DNA from: CBDFLA01 sp965248915
Lineage (GTDB): Bacteria > Pseudomonadota > Alphaproteobacteria > M2410
NCBI GenBank assembly: GCA_965248915.1
Contig: OZ252216.1
Location: 2,108,001 to 2,172,000 of the forward strand
Reading direction: 5' to 3'
DNA: 64,000 bases
Shown here one piece after another: positions 50,653 through 60,384 of this stretch (positions within the stretch are counted from its first letter, which is position 1; each line of letters opens with the position of its first letter). Below the pieces are notes generated by a model. It was given only the letters and a program-made list of their open reading frames with translations, did no database searches and was not told the DNA's origin. Made by a program: the position numbers and the translations under genes.

Positions 50653-51012
50653 TTAGGCGTTCTCGAACCGCACAGCAATCTCTTCCACACGCTGCGTCGC
50701 CTTATCGAGAAGTTCAGCCAACACCTCGCCCGCGGCTTCGGTGCCATCAGCTTGCGCGTTGTGGGTTTGTTTCAGGCGGGCAATCGAGACTTCCAGCTCA
50801 TCAATTCTGGACAGAGATTCAGCCAACTCATCAGCCAACACCAGGCCTGCCATAAGAATAAGTCGCGTATCACCAACCTGTCCAATCGATTCGGCAAGCT
50901 CTGTCACGTGCTTTGATAAATACTCAGCAAGCTCCGTGAGATGCTCTTCCTCACCGTCGTCGCAGGCGATCGTGTAGCTCCGCCCATTCATTTCGAGTGT
51001 AATTTGGCTCAT
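50653..51012 (-). CDS. zapA: Cell division protein ZapA
   Basis: Stabilises FtsZ filaments. The protein is 119 residues from the ATG opening MSQITLEMNGRSYTIACDDGEEEHLTELAEYLSKHVTELAESIGQVGDTRLILMAGLVLADEL. The N-terminal globular domain and C-terminal coiled coil (about 60-110) are in the usual order. A nine-residue upstream extension is not used. The 6S RNA gene begins 12 bases after its stop. Confidence 0.93.
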   Translation of the reverse strand: MSQITLEMNGRSYTIACDDGEEEHLTELAEYLSKHVTELAESIGQVGDTRLILMAGLVLADELAESLSRIDELEVSIARLKQTHNAQADGTEAAGEVLAELLDKATQRVEEIAVRFENA

Positions 51013-51096
51013 GGCCTTGTGCCGCCTCCGATAGAGCATTTCCAGGAAAAGTGGATACCGGTTTTCCGTCCGGAAATGCGGATAACAATGACCGGG

Positions 51097-51360
51097 CTAA
51101 CCTTCAAGCGCCCCTTGAATTTCGGTGATGGCTCCATCCAGTCGCTCAGAAACCTCGTCGGTTACGTCCTCAAGCGCTTGGTTGTGAATCTTTGCTTTTT
51201 CCAACTCGCTCACCAATCTGGCGCGGTCTTCCTTCAAGGCGACCAGCTCGCGCTGCGCCTGTTCCGCACTCACATCGTCGCCCTTACGGCGCTCTGCCGC
51301 GGACTCAAGTTTGTCCAGCGCCTGAAAAAATCGCTCCATCGATGTATCGAGCTTCGTCAT
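51097..51360 (-). CDS. Small coiled-coil protein (DUF4164)
   Basis: An 87-residue, almost wholly alpha-helical, charged protein: MERFFQALDKLESAAERR, then QAQRELVALKEDRARLVSELEKAKIHNQALEDVTDEVSERLDGAI. Its position directly before zapA and its form match DUF4164 of alphaproteobacteria. It may assist ZapA, being similar to ZapB in type, but that is inference. It is separated from zapA by 84 bases. Confidence 0.82.
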   Translation of the reverse strand: MTKLDTSMERFFQALDKLESAAERRKGDDVSAEQAQRELVALKEDRARLVSELEKAKIHNQALEDVTDEVSERLDGAITEIQGALEG

Positions 51361-51701
51361 TGTCCCTCACACTGTCTGGATCGCCCAGCTTTGCTCGCCC
51401 TTTTACGATTTTTCCAAAGGAAATGCTAGGGGCGAAGCGCCGTTGACGACTTCAACCGAATATTACAGATCTGCCCCCAGATGTGACAGATGAATCCTTG
51501 ACGGACCGTGCCCCTGACGGCATTAATGCGCCGACTTTTCGGGCCAAATCTCCGTCCAGTGAGTCGCCACCTAAGATGCCGCTGATTCCTTTGTCTTCCC
51601 TAGAGAATGTCGGCATCGCCAAGACCAAAAAACGTCATGAGACGTGTCACGAACACGGACAATCCGGCGTCCCTCCGACGCCGTAGGTAAATGGATCATA
51701 C
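51361..51701. other. Divergent intergenic region upstream of tkt
   Basis: 341 bases between divergent DUF4164 and tkt. Nothing besides weak promoter-like TTGAC elements was recognised; small open frames here lack ribosome sites. Confidence 0.4.
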
Positions 51702-53705
51702 ATGACCGCAATGACCAGCGAGACGACGGAAGTTTCCCACAAAGATATGGCCAACGCGATCCGCGCATTGTCGATGGACGCCGTACAAAAGGCAAAAAGC
51801 GGCCACCCTGGCCTCCCCATGGGGATGGCGGATGTCGCAACCGTCCTTTTCACCAAGATTCTCAAGTTCGATGCCGCAGACCCAAATTGGCCGGACCGGG
51901 ACCGCTTTATCCTCTCCGGCGGCCACGGGTCCATGCTCCTTTATTCGGTGCTGCATCTTCTGGGTTATGCCGACATGACCATGGATGAGATCGAAAACTT
52001 CCGCCAGCTCGGCTCCAAAACCGCAGGTCACCCAGAATACGGACATGTGACGGGCGTCGAGACAACCACCGGTCCTCTGGGTCAAGGCTTTGGCAACTCC
52101 GTCGGCTTCGCTCTCGCTGAGCGTTTCATGAATGCCCGCTTTGGCGACGACCTGGTCGATCACTTCACGTATGTCTTTTGCGGAGATGGCGACCTCATGG
52201 AGGGCGTCAGCCAAGAAGCGCTCACGCTTGCCGGGCATTTGCGCCTTTCAAAACTCATCGTCCTCTTCGATGACAACGACATTTCAATCGACGGGCCTGT
52301 CAGCCTTTCTGATTCGACCGATCAACTGGCAAGATTCCAAGCTTCCGGTTGGGATGTCCTAAAAGTTGACGGCCACAATCCAGAAGCCGTGGAAGCCGCC
52401 ATTCTTGCAGCACAGCGCACCGAGGCTCCATCCTTGATCGCGTGTAAGACGGTGATCGGATATGGCGCCCCAAATAAGCAAGGCACAGCCGCCACTCACG
52501 GCGCGCCCTTGGGAGAAGAAGAAGTCGCCGCCGCCCGCGAAACGCTCGGTTGGCCCCACGCGCCGTTCCAAGTGCCAAATGAAATTGTCTCTGAGTGGCG
52601 TGCCGCCGGCAGTCGCGGAAAAGAGGCGCGCGAAGCTTGGGAAACACGCAAAGCAAATGCGTCAACCGACATAGCTGCCGATTTCGACCGCGCCGTGGCA
52701 GGTGATCTGCCAGGAGGCTTGGATGACGCCATCGTTGCCTACAAAAAACAGCTTGCCGAAGACGCGCCGTCTCCTGCGACACGCAAAGCCAGTGAAATGG
52801 CGCTCAATGTCATCAATGAAATTGTCTTGGACACCGTCGGCGGTTCTGCCGACCTAACCGGCTCCAACAATACCAAAAGCCAGGGCATGGAAATCCTAGA
52901 CGCCGACAATTACGGCGGTCGCTTCTTGCACTACGGCATTCGCGAGCACGGCATGGCCGCGGCCATGAACGGCTTAGCACTGCACGGCGGGGTTATCCCT
53001 TACTCCGGCACGTTCCTCGTCTTCACCGATTACTGCCGCCCTTCGATTCGCCTATCAGCCCTCATGGGACTGCGGGTGATCTATGTCATGACCCACGATT
53101 CCATTGGCCTTGGCGAAGACGGCCCGACCCACCAACCGGTCGAACACTTGGCAGCCTTGCGCGCCATACCAAACCTGAATGTCTTTAGACCAGCCGACGC
53201 GGTTGAAACCGCCGAGTGCTGGCAAGCCGCCCTCGAGTCGAAAGACACGCCTTCTGTCATCGCTTTGACCAGACAAGGCCTGCCGGCGCTTCGCACCACC
53301 CACGTCGCCGACAACCTCTCCGACCAAGGCGCCTATGAACTGAGACCCGCCGATGGACCAGCTCAAGTAACTCTGTTTGCGACCGGCTCAGAAGTTTCGC
53401 TAGCTGTCGAAGCCCGCGAACAATTGCAAGCAGAAAGCATCCCAACACGTGTTGTATCGGTGCCTTGCATGGAGAAATTCGCCGCAAGACCAAAGGCAGA
53501 ACGTCGGGAAGTTGCAGGCGACAGCCCCGTGCGTTTGGCCATTGAAGCAGGCATCGCTCAAGGCTGGGGTCGCCTCGTCGGAGAAGATGGGGGCTTCATT
53601 GGCATGTCGACCTTCGGCGCCAGCGCCCCTCACAAAGACCTTTACGAACACTTTGGCATCACCGTTGACGCTATCGTCGCAAAAGCCAAAAACGAACTCA
53701 GATAA
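51702..53705 (+). CDS. tkt: Transketolase Tkt
   Basis: Thiamine-diphosphate enzyme of the pentose-phosphate and Calvin pathways. The protein is 667 residues. MANAIRALSMDAVQKAKSGHPGLPMGMADVATVLF opens the fold. The TPP motif GDGDLMEGVSQEALTLAGHLRLSKLIVLFDDNDISIDG (about 158-195), REHGMAAAMNGLALHG and THDSIGLGEDGPTHQPVEHLAALRAIPNLNVFRPAD (about 463-498) follow. It is the first gene of tkt-gap-pgk-thiE. No Rubisco or PRK gene is here, so a role in the pentose-phosphate pathway is the simple reading. Confidence 0.97.
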   Translation: MTAMTSETTEVSHKDMANAIRALSMDAVQKAKSGHPGLPMGMADVATVLFTKILKFDAADPNWPDRDRFILSGGHGSMLLYSVLHLLGYADMTMDEIENFRQLGSKTAGHPEYGHVTGVETTTGPLGQGFGNSVGFALAERFMNARFGDDLVDHFTYVFCGDGDLMEGVSQEALTLAGHLRLSKLIVLFDDNDISIDGPVSLSDSTDQLARFQASGWDVLKVDGHNPEAVEAAILAAQRTEAPSLIACKTVIGYGAPNKQGTAATHGAPLGEEEVAAARETLGWPHAPFQVPNEIVSEWRAAGSRGKEAREAWETRKANASTDIAADFDRAVAGDLPGGLDDAIVAYKKQLAEDAPSPATRKASEMALNVINEIVLDTVGGSADLTGSNNTKSQGMEILDADNYGGRFLHYGIREHGMAAAMNGLALHGGVIPYSGTFLVFTDYCRPSIRLSALMGLRVIYVMTHDSIGLGEDGPTHQPVEHLAALRAIPNLNVFRPADAVETAECWQAALESKDTPSVIALTRQGLPALRTTHVADNLSDQGAYELRPADGPAQVTLFATGSEVSLAVEAREQLQAESIPTRVVSVPCMEKFAARPKAERREVAGDSPVRLAIEAGIAQGWGRLVGEDGGFIGMSTFGASAPHKDLYEHFGITVDAIVAKAKNELR

Positions 53706-53741
53706 GATTGAACCCAGACCCAAGACTTAGGAGAAACTAAA

Positions 53742-54749
53742 ATGACGCTTCGTGTAGCAATCAATGGATTTGGACGTATCGGCCGCTTGGTTCTTCGCTC
53801 CATCGTCGAAAGTGGCCGCGATGATATCGAAGTTGTTGCCATCAACGATTTAGGTCCTGTTGAGACCAACGCACACTTGTTGCAATACGATTCAGTTCAT
53901 GGCCGCTTCCCCGCCAAGGTGACAACATCCACCGACAGCATCGATTGCGGTCGCGGTGCCATGAAGGTCTCCGCCATTCGCGATCCAAAAGAATTGCCTT
54001 GGAAAGAATTAGGCGTCGACATTGCCTTTGAATGCACCGGCATTTTTGCGTCGAAAGAAAAAGCCTCGGCTCACTTGGAAGCAGGTGCCAAACGCGTCCT
54101 CGTCTCAGCCCCTGCCTCAGGCAGCGACAAGACCATCGTCTACGGCGTCAATCACGACACCTTAAGCGCAGATGACCTTGTGGTTTCTAACGCCTCTTGC
54201 ACAACAAACTGCTTGTCACCTGTGGCTTGGGTTTTGAACGACACCGTTGGCATCGAAAAAGGTTACATGACGACGATCCACGCCTACACCGGCGACCAAC
54301 CGACCCTCGACACCATGCACTCTGATCTCTACCGAGCCCGGGCCGCCGCCATGTCCATGATCCCAACATCAACTGGGGCTGCCAAAGCTGTCGGCCTCGT
54401 CTTGCCAGAACTGCAAGGCAAACTCGACGGTTCCGCGATCCGTGTGCCAACAGCCAATGTCTCCGTGGTCGACTTGGTATTCAACTCTGCGAAGTCCACA
54501 AGCGTTGAAGAAATCAACGGTGCCATCACCGAGGCTGCCAATGGCAAGCTAAAGGGCATCTTGCAAGCCGTTGAGGCACCGCTCGTGTCCATCGACTTCA
54601 ACCACGATCCGCATTCGTCATCCTTTGCGACACCTCAAACACAAGTGGTGGATGGATCGCTCGTGCGCATTCTGACTTGGTATGACAATGAATGGGGCTT
54701 TGCCTCGCGCATGTCTGATACCGCCATCGAAATGGCCAAATACCTGTAA
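53742..54749 (+). CDS. gap: Glyceraldehyde-3-phosphate dehydrogenase
   Basis: NAD-dependent enzyme of central glycolysis. The protein is 335 residues. The Rossmann motif NGFGRIGRLVLR is at about 8-19; catalytic C153 is in SNASCTTNCLSP; the phosphate-binding TGAAKAVGLVLPELQGKLDGSAIRVPTANVS is near 209-239. The C-terminus WYDNEWGFASRMSD is standard. GGAGAAACTAAA precedes the ATG. It lies 36 bases after tkt. Confidence 0.98.
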   Translation: MTLRVAINGFGRIGRLVLRSIVESGRDDIEVVAINDLGPVETNAHLLQYDSVHGRFPAKVTTSTDSIDCGRGAMKVSAIRDPKELPWKELGVDIAFECTGIFASKEKASAHLEAGAKRVLVSAPASGSDKTIVYGVNHDTLSADDLVVSNASCTTNCLSPVAWVLNDTVGIEKGYMTTIHAYTGDQPTLDTMHSDLYRARAAAMSMIPTSTGAAKAVGLVLPELQGKLDGSAIRVPTANVSVVDLVFNSAKSTSVEEINGAITEAANGKLKGILQAVEAPLVSIDFNHDPHSSSFATPQTQVVDGSLVRILTWYDNEWGFASRMSDTAIEMAKYL

Positions 54750-54782
54750 GGCGAGAAATCGCAAGCGAGTATCGGAGACAAG

Positions 54783-55976
54783 ATGAGCGCGCACCGCACC
54801 CTTGATGATGTCGATGTCAAAGGACGGCGCGCGCTTGTGCGTGTCGACCTTAATGTTCCCATGCGCGACGGCGTCATCACCGACGCCACGCGGATCGATA
54901 GGATCGCACCAACCATTCGCGAGCTCTCTGAAAAAGGCGCGCGGGTCATCCTGCTTGCTCACTTCGGTCGCCCGAAAGGCAATCCGAACCCACAGATGTC
55001 TCTCGCACCTATCGCACCGGCCATTGCAAAATCGGTGAACCGCGATGTGAAATTCGCGAGCTCCTGCATCGGTGATGGGGCTAAGTCGGCCATCAATGCC
55101 ATGGCCGACGGCGACATTGTCCTGTTGGAAAACACCCGCTTCCACGAAGGCGAAGAAAAGAATGACGCCGCATTCGCCAAAGCATTGGCAGAGAACGGCG
55201 ACATCTTTATCAACGATGCCTTCTCGGTTTCACACCGGGCCCACGCGACATCTGTAGGATTGGCAAACATTCTCCCCGCTTATGCCGGGCGAACCATGGA
55301 GGCCGAGCTCAATGCCTTGTCCGCAGCCTTGACCACGCCGGAACGTCCGGTCGTTGCCGTGGTTGGCGGTGCAAAGGTCTCTACCAAGCTCGCCCTTCTG
55401 GGCAATCTCGTTGGCAAAGTAGATGTCCTTGTCATCGGTGGCGGCATGGCCAACACGTTCCTGGCCGCCCAAGGCAAACCGGTTGGCAAGTCCCTGTGCG
55501 AACATGACATGGTCGACACGGCCCTGAAGATCCTTCACACCGCTAAAGAACAGGGCTGTGACATTGTCCTGCCAAGCGATGTCGTGGTAGCAGCAGAGTT
55601 CAAAGAAAACGCGCCAGCAAAAACCATCTCCGTCGATACAGTTGGCGAAGACGACATGATCCTTGACGTTGGCACCGAAGCGCTGGCCGAGATCGCCATA
55701 AAGTTCGAAGCGGCCAAGACCGTGGTCTGGAATGGCCCTTTGGGGGCTTTTGAGATTCCCCCGTTTAATAACGGCACTTTCGTCGCTGCCAGACATGTGG
55801 CCATGCTCACCAAGTCAGGTCGCATCACATCCGTTGCCGGAGGTGGCGACACACTCGCCGCTCTGAATCAAGCAGGCGCGGCCAAGGACTTCAGCTACAT
55901 CTCGACCGCCGGCGGTGCTTTTCTCGAATGGCTCGAGGGCAAAGACCTGCCTGGCGTGAAGGCGCTTGAAGTCTGA
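54783..55976 (+). CDS. pgk: Phosphoglycerate kinase
   Basis: Transfers phosphate from 1,3-bisphosphoglycerate to ADP. The protein is 397 residues. RALVRVDLNVPMRDGVITDATRI (about 14-36) and LAHFGRPKGNPNP carry the substrate Asp/Asn/Arg. LLENTRFHEGEEKND follows at about 114-128 and GGGDTLAAL in the ATP-binding half. It overlaps the thiE start by one base (TGATG), so thiE is translated by reinitiation. Confidence 0.98.
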   Translation: MSAHRTLDDVDVKGRRALVRVDLNVPMRDGVITDATRIDRIAPTIRELSEKGARVILLAHFGRPKGNPNPQMSLAPIAPAIAKSVNRDVKFASSCIGDGAKSAINAMADGDIVLLENTRFHEGEEKNDAAFAKALAENGDIFINDAFSVSHRAHATSVGLANILPAYAGRTMEAELNALSAALTTPERPVVAVVGGAKVSTKLALLGNLVGKVDVLVIGGGMANTFLAAQGKPVGKSLCEHDMVDTALKILHTAKEQGCDIVLPSDVVVAAEFKENAPAKTISVDTVGEDDMILDVGTEALAEIAIKFEAAKTVVWNGPLGAFEIPPFNNGTFVAARHVAMLTKSGRITSVAGGGDTLAALNQAGAAKDFSYISTAGGAFLEWLEGKDLPGVKALEV

Positions 55977-56618
55977 TGTCGGGCGATGCGGGCACCTGCC
56001 GCCTCTACCTCATCACACCGCCGAAGATAGACCTCGGCGCATTTGCACATGAGATCGAAGCCGCTTTTCAAGGCGGGGACATAGCCTGCGTTCAGTTGCG
56101 GTTGAAAGACGCGTCCGACGACGAAATCCGCGCCGCCGCACAAACCCTCATGCCAATTGCCCACGCCCATGACGCGGCTTTCTTGATCAACGACTCGCCT
56201 GAGTTAGCCGTCGAGCTCGGCGCCGATGGATGTCATGTGGGCCAAGAGGACACAAGTTACGCCGACGCACGCAAAATCGTCGGACCAGACGCCATCGTCG
56301 GCGTCACCTGTCATGACTCACGACACCTCGCCATGGAAGCAGGCGAAGCCGGTGCCGACTACGTCGCCTTTGGCGCCTTCTTTTCCACATCCACAAAGAC
56401 AGCGAAGTCTGAAGCCAGCGCAGAAATACTGCAAGTGGTGGTCAGAACTCTTCGAAGTGCCTTGCGTCGCCATCGGCGGCATCACCACCGACAATTGCGA
56501 ACCACTGATCAAAGCAGGCGCCGACTTCCTCGCCGTCTCAAACGGTGTGTGGGGATTTAATGGCGGCCCGAAAGAAGCCGTCCGTCTCTTCAACGAGAAG
56601 ATGGCAAAGGCGGATTGA
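55976..56618 (+). pseudogene. thiE: Thiamine-phosphate synthase ThiE, frameshifted
   Basis: ThiE joins HMP-PP and thiazole phosphate. The first frame runs RLYLITPPKIDLGAFAHEIEAAFQGGDIACVQLRLKD, then LINDSPELAVELGADGCHVGQED and IVGVTCHDSRHLAMEAGEAGADYVAFGAFF. At about 56432-56435 the frame breaks: homology continues one frame over, from W-W-S-E-L-F-EVPCVAIGGITTDNCEPLIKAGADFLAVSNGVWG to a stop at 56618. Removing one base (CTGCAAGTGG read as CTGCAGTGG) restores a 213-residue protein. In the unrepaired frame the C-terminus is unrelated (ending KRCVGI). It may be an assembly error or a true loss. Confidence 0.85.
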
Positions 56619-56621
56619 AAA

Positions 56622-56726
56622 ACCCCTCACCCGGTTCGCCTTCGCTCACCACCCTCTCCCCAAGGAGAGGGACTTTCACCTCTCCCTTGGGAGAGGTCCG
56701 CGAATGAAGTGAGCGGGGTGAGGGGT
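56622..56726. repeat. Palindromic repeat copy 2 (CCCCTCAC...GTGAGGGG)
   Basis: CCCCTCACCC at the left pairs with GGGTGAGGGG at the right. Inside are CCCTCTCC-CCAA-GGAGAGGG and ACCTCTCCC-TT-GGGAGAGGT. The GCTCAC/GTGAGC block also pairs. It starts just after the thiE stop. It is related to the copy at 47517. Confidence 0.78.
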
Positions 56727-56850
56727 ACTAGCCTCCGCTCAACACAATTCATCTTGGATAATCTTTCATCACCCCTTCAACATTGACACACAACGTGCGG
56801 AAGTTATCCTCATTCTCGAATTGCGAGAAAAATGCGTTGAGGAATCGCCC

Positions 56851-57348
56851 GTGGAATATCAAGTCGTCTACGATCTTGAGACCATGTCCCGACCGACAGA
56901 CTATCTACTGCTGATTTTTGCGGGAATGGGACTCGTTATTGCCTTGTTCAATTTGTGGGCGATTTTCAAACTCAAGGCTCCCATCGTCATCGCTGGCATC
57001 GCCATTTTGATCGGCGGCATATTTATCGCGCGTGCCTACAAACTACATGAAACATTCGACGAAGAACTCTATGAACATTACAAAGCCGGTACTTTTGAAA
57101 TCTTACAAGGGGAGATCAATACCTACAGGCCAGGGTGCTGGGCCAACAGCAGACGGCCCGGTTGCCAAGAGTTGTTCTACGTCGGGGATGACTATGTTCA
57201 ATTTTCACAACATGGGACCCCTGGTTACGCAATAATTGGGCCTTACGGAGGTGTCTTCGAAGAAGGGCTAAACGTCATCATTTGGGTTGTTCGCGATTCC
57301 GAGTTTGACCAAGACGCCATCATTCATATTGAAATCGCCAAGGAGTGA
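56851..57348 (+). CDS. Two-TM membrane protein, unknown
   Basis: A 165-residue protein from the GTG at 56851, behind GAGGA; a TTG at 56821 is a less likely start. Two TM helices (about 19-39 and 45-62) are near the N-terminus, followed by an extracytoplasmic or cytoplasmic beta-rich domain with two cysteines in TYRPGCWANSRRPGCQELFYVGDDYVQF. No family is recognised. Its start follows the repeat by about 125 bases. It is convergent with the acylase gene. Confidence 0.6.
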   Translation: MEYQVVYDLETMSRPTDYLLLIFAGMGLVIALFNLWAIFKLKAPIVIAGIAILIGGIFIARAYKLHETFDEELYEHYKAGTFEILQGEINTYRPGCWANSRRPGCQELFYVGDDYVQFSQHGTPGYAIIGPYGGVFEEGLNVIIWVVRDSEFDQDAIIHIEIAKE

Positions 57349-57358
57349 GCGGTTACAC

Positions 57359-59693
57359 CTAACCCCCACTCAATACCATCCGCCGGGGAAACTCTTTTTC
57401 CACCGTCTCAAGCCTGAGCGGCAAGCGGATATATTTTCCTTCACGCCACAGGTCGATCTGATCGGCAAAGGTCGATGAATTGATCCAACCGTCTTGGCCA
57501 CCGGTGAGGACAAAGTAGTTCTCGTCCAAATCGCTCATGTCGGAGATATGTCTGGATTGGCTGCCATAAAACGCTGTGTGCACATCCGTCGTCAGCCCGT
57601 GCGCGGTTTTCATCAAGGTCTCGCTCGACCCACCAACCGGCACATTGATCTTGGTAAACTCATTGCCTGCAAGCGGGAAATTCGCGAAGGGATGGGCAAG
57701 TTCCAGGCGATGCAGATCCCCCCAGGTCTTATGCTTCTTCAAGACCTTGTCTGCATTGATCAGGGCCGCTATCGCCAAGTCTTTAATCAAGGCATCATCC
57801 ATGTCGTCCATCAATTCCAAGGTGATGCTCTTGATGGCACCGGAACTTTCAACGGCTTTGAACTCTTCACGCCGACCGGAGAGCGTGAAAGCACCCTGCA
57901 CGAAGGGCGCAAAGAAGGATTCAAACGCGAGCGCCCCGCGAGACTCCGCATCATAATGGCCATCCCACTTGGCGATTTCTTCATACGCACCACTCTTGCT
58001 CTTAAATCCAGAAGTCTCCAGCCGAGCAAAGAGCGTGTCTCTAAGACGCACACTCGACATCATGTAAACATCGCGCTGCAGCAACGACAGATCATCGACC
58101 GTCACATCGCTGGCTTGGCTCAAGACAGATTGCAGACGCTCAACCCGGTCCGGCGCTCCAAAGAAATATCCAAGCAGAACATCAGAGCTGTCTGTGGGGC
58201 GATTGTTGGAGGACGCGAGGAACCCCGCTGCCGGATTGTAAACATTGGGAAGCGCTTCAGCCGTCACAATGCGTTGCCAATCACGCGCCACATCTTTTGG
58301 TTTGCGAATGAGATCATAGTCCTTGTTGGGATCCCGATTGGGCAGTTGCGTGGCGATCAGCTGACCAATATTGCCTTCTGCATCTGCATAAAGCATGTTT
58401 TGAGCCGGCAAAGCGAAGGTCGAAAACGAAGCGCGAAACTCTTCCCAGCTCTTTGCCTTAGCGACCGAAAGCATAGACCCGATCTCGTCACTCGGCTCGT
58501 GCCCGATCCACTTAACCGCAAAATCTCCTTCAACTCCTTCAAACATCGGACCATCCGAGAGAACCGGCCCGAAGGAACTCATGCGCACGGTGACCCGCTC
58601 GTCCGTCCACAATCGAACTTTGAGCGTTTCTTCCCAGCTCGAAAACGAACTCTTGGGCAAGTCGGAAACGTCAATGAGATCGCTGTTGGCCCCATGTAAG
58701 TTTGTGCCACCCCAAGCAATGTCTGGGTTACGACCGAGCGCAAAGATAGGCAGGCCTGGCGCCATCATACCCACCGTGTGATAGCTCGGCGACTTCACAC
58801 CTGCGAGCAGCCACAAATTGGGCAACAGCAATCCAAGGTGCGGATCATTGGCGATCATCGCCGATCCATTCGCCGTTTTCTCCGGCGCTAAGACGTATGA
58901 GTTGCTACCAGACTTTGAGACCATGCGAAGCAGTTTCGCAAAGTCACTCATGTCCTCACCAATCGCTGCCCGCTTGCCTGAGGTTCCAAGAGGCACTTCC
59001 CCATTGGCCGAAAAACTAACCTGGCCTTTTAGACTTTGCTTGGCCGTTGCCAGAATGGAAGGCCAAGCCTCACTGTCACGGTAAGGCAGAAGCGAAAACC
59101 ACTTGAGCCAAGTAACGTCCGTACCGGCCAAGCGACCGATGGACACAACGTCTTCCACGGTCCACGGCTCAAACTCAATGCTAAGCGCCCTCACCTCGTA
59201 GGGCTTTCTCATCCATGGTGCTTTGATAATGATTGAGCCCATCGACAAAACGCTGCGCCCAAGCCCGCGATTCCGGCGACATGGATTTGACAATTTCAGG
59301 CGCCGCACGGTCAAACCCAATGATCCGGAGCATGTGGTCGATGTCTTTGGTCTCAGGCCCAGCCCCTTCAGAAATACGCCCTTGCACGATGCGGCGCGCC
59401 ATTTCGATTTGCCCGAGACGCAGATGCGCATGCACCAAGCCAAGCACAAAAGCCGCGTCTTCGTCACTCTCAGCCACCACGAATGGCACCTGGTGCTCGT
59501 TCCAATGAACTGTCACCTCTCCGTCGAGTGGCAGGCCTGTGGTTGGGAAGACAGCCAGGCGATCATCCAAATCGGTCGCCTTCGGCAGCGGCGGCAAGGG
59601 CCAGCAACCCGCCAGAAGCACCACGCAAAAGACCGCCAAAAGGCGGTTTATCGGGGGGGTAAGGGGTCGAAAGTAACGCAACGACATCTCCAT
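57359..59693 (-). pseudogene. Penicillin acylase-family lipoprotein, frameshifted
   Basis: An N-terminal-nucleophile hydrolase of about 777 residues if joined. The N-terminal frame (from ATG 59691-59693) has a lipoprotein signal LLAVFCVVLLAGCWPLPP (lipobox LAGC), then the alpha-subunit part DGEVTVHWNEHQVPFVVAESDEDAAFVLGLVHAHLRLGQIEMARRIVQGRISE. At about 59201-59209 (GAGAAAGCCC) the frame breaks; the second frame carries PYEVRALSIEFEPWTVEDVV and the rest. GSNSYVLAPEKTANGSAMIANDPHLGLLLPNLW contains the autocatalytic Ser after the spacer. Removing one base of AAA restores ...MDEKPYEVRAL. The substrate may be an N-acyl homoserine lactone or other amide. Whether the gene is broken or misassembled is undecided. 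Confidence 0.82.
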
Positions 59694-59786
59694 CAGCTAT
59701 TCCAATTCTACCCCATCATCACTGTCATTGAAACTACCAGCCCAACTTGATAGGTTCCGCGCGCATTCGAGATCCCTCACTTATGT

Positions 59787-60362
59787 ATGAGCATCCCCAT
59801 GAAGATCAACGGCAATGAAATCCGCCCCGGCAATGTGATCCAATACAATGGCAATTTATGGATCGCGGTCAAAATCCAGGCTGTGAAGCCAGGTAAAGGC
59901 GGCGCATTCAACCAGGTCGAGCTCCGAAACCTGGAAAACGGCTCCAAATTGAACCAAAGGTTCCGGGCCGCTGAAACCGTGGAACGGGTTCGCCTCGAGC
60001 AAAAGGACCATCAGTTCTTGTTTGCCGACGGAGACACACTGACTTTCATGAATACCGAAAACTATGAGCAAATCGAACTCCAAAAGGAATTCGTGGGCGA
60101 AAGATCTGCTTTTCTGCAAGACGGTATGCAGGTGACTTTGGAAATGCATGAGGGGCGCCCTATTGGCATTCAATTTCCGGAACAAGTCACCTTGCAGATC
60201 AGTGAGACCGAGCCGACCGTAAAAGGTCAGACAGCAGCCTCATCCTATAAGCCGGCCATTCTCGAAAACGGCGTTCGCGTCATGGTGCCACCCTTTGTCG
60301 ATGTGGGCGAAAACATTGTCGTTCAAACGGAAGATTTGAAATATCTCCGACGGGCCGACTAG
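59787..60362 (+). CDS. efp: Elongation factor P
   Basis: Relieves ribosome stalling at polyproline. The protein is 191 residues from ATG 59787, or 187 from ATG 59799 (MKINGNEIRPGNVIQYNG), the length usual in alphaproteobacteria; neither has a clear ribosome site. The modified lysine is in KPGKGGAFNQVEL (K37 from the first start, K33 from the second). Domains I-III follow: KOW-like (to about 65), OB (about 68-130) and C-terminal OB (about 135-190, ending VDVGENIVVQTEDLKYLRRA). suhB follows by 22 bases. Confidence 0.97.
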   Translation: MSIPMKINGNEIRPGNVIQYNGNLWIAVKIQAVKPGKGGAFNQVELRNLENGSKLNQRFRAAETVERVRLEQKDHQFLFADGDTLTFMNTENYEQIELQKEFVGERSAFLQDGMQVTLEMHEGRPIGIQFPEQVTLQISETEPTVKGQTAASSYKPAILENGVRVMVPPFVDVGENIVVQTEDLKYLRRAD

Positions 60363-60384
60363 CCCTCATTTCAAAGGAATATCG

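Noticed and set aside
57494..58699. Open frame of 401 codons on the plus strand
   Set aside because: Lies opposite the penicillin acylase gene, with no ribosome site and no recognised domain; the minus strand carries clear family motifs.
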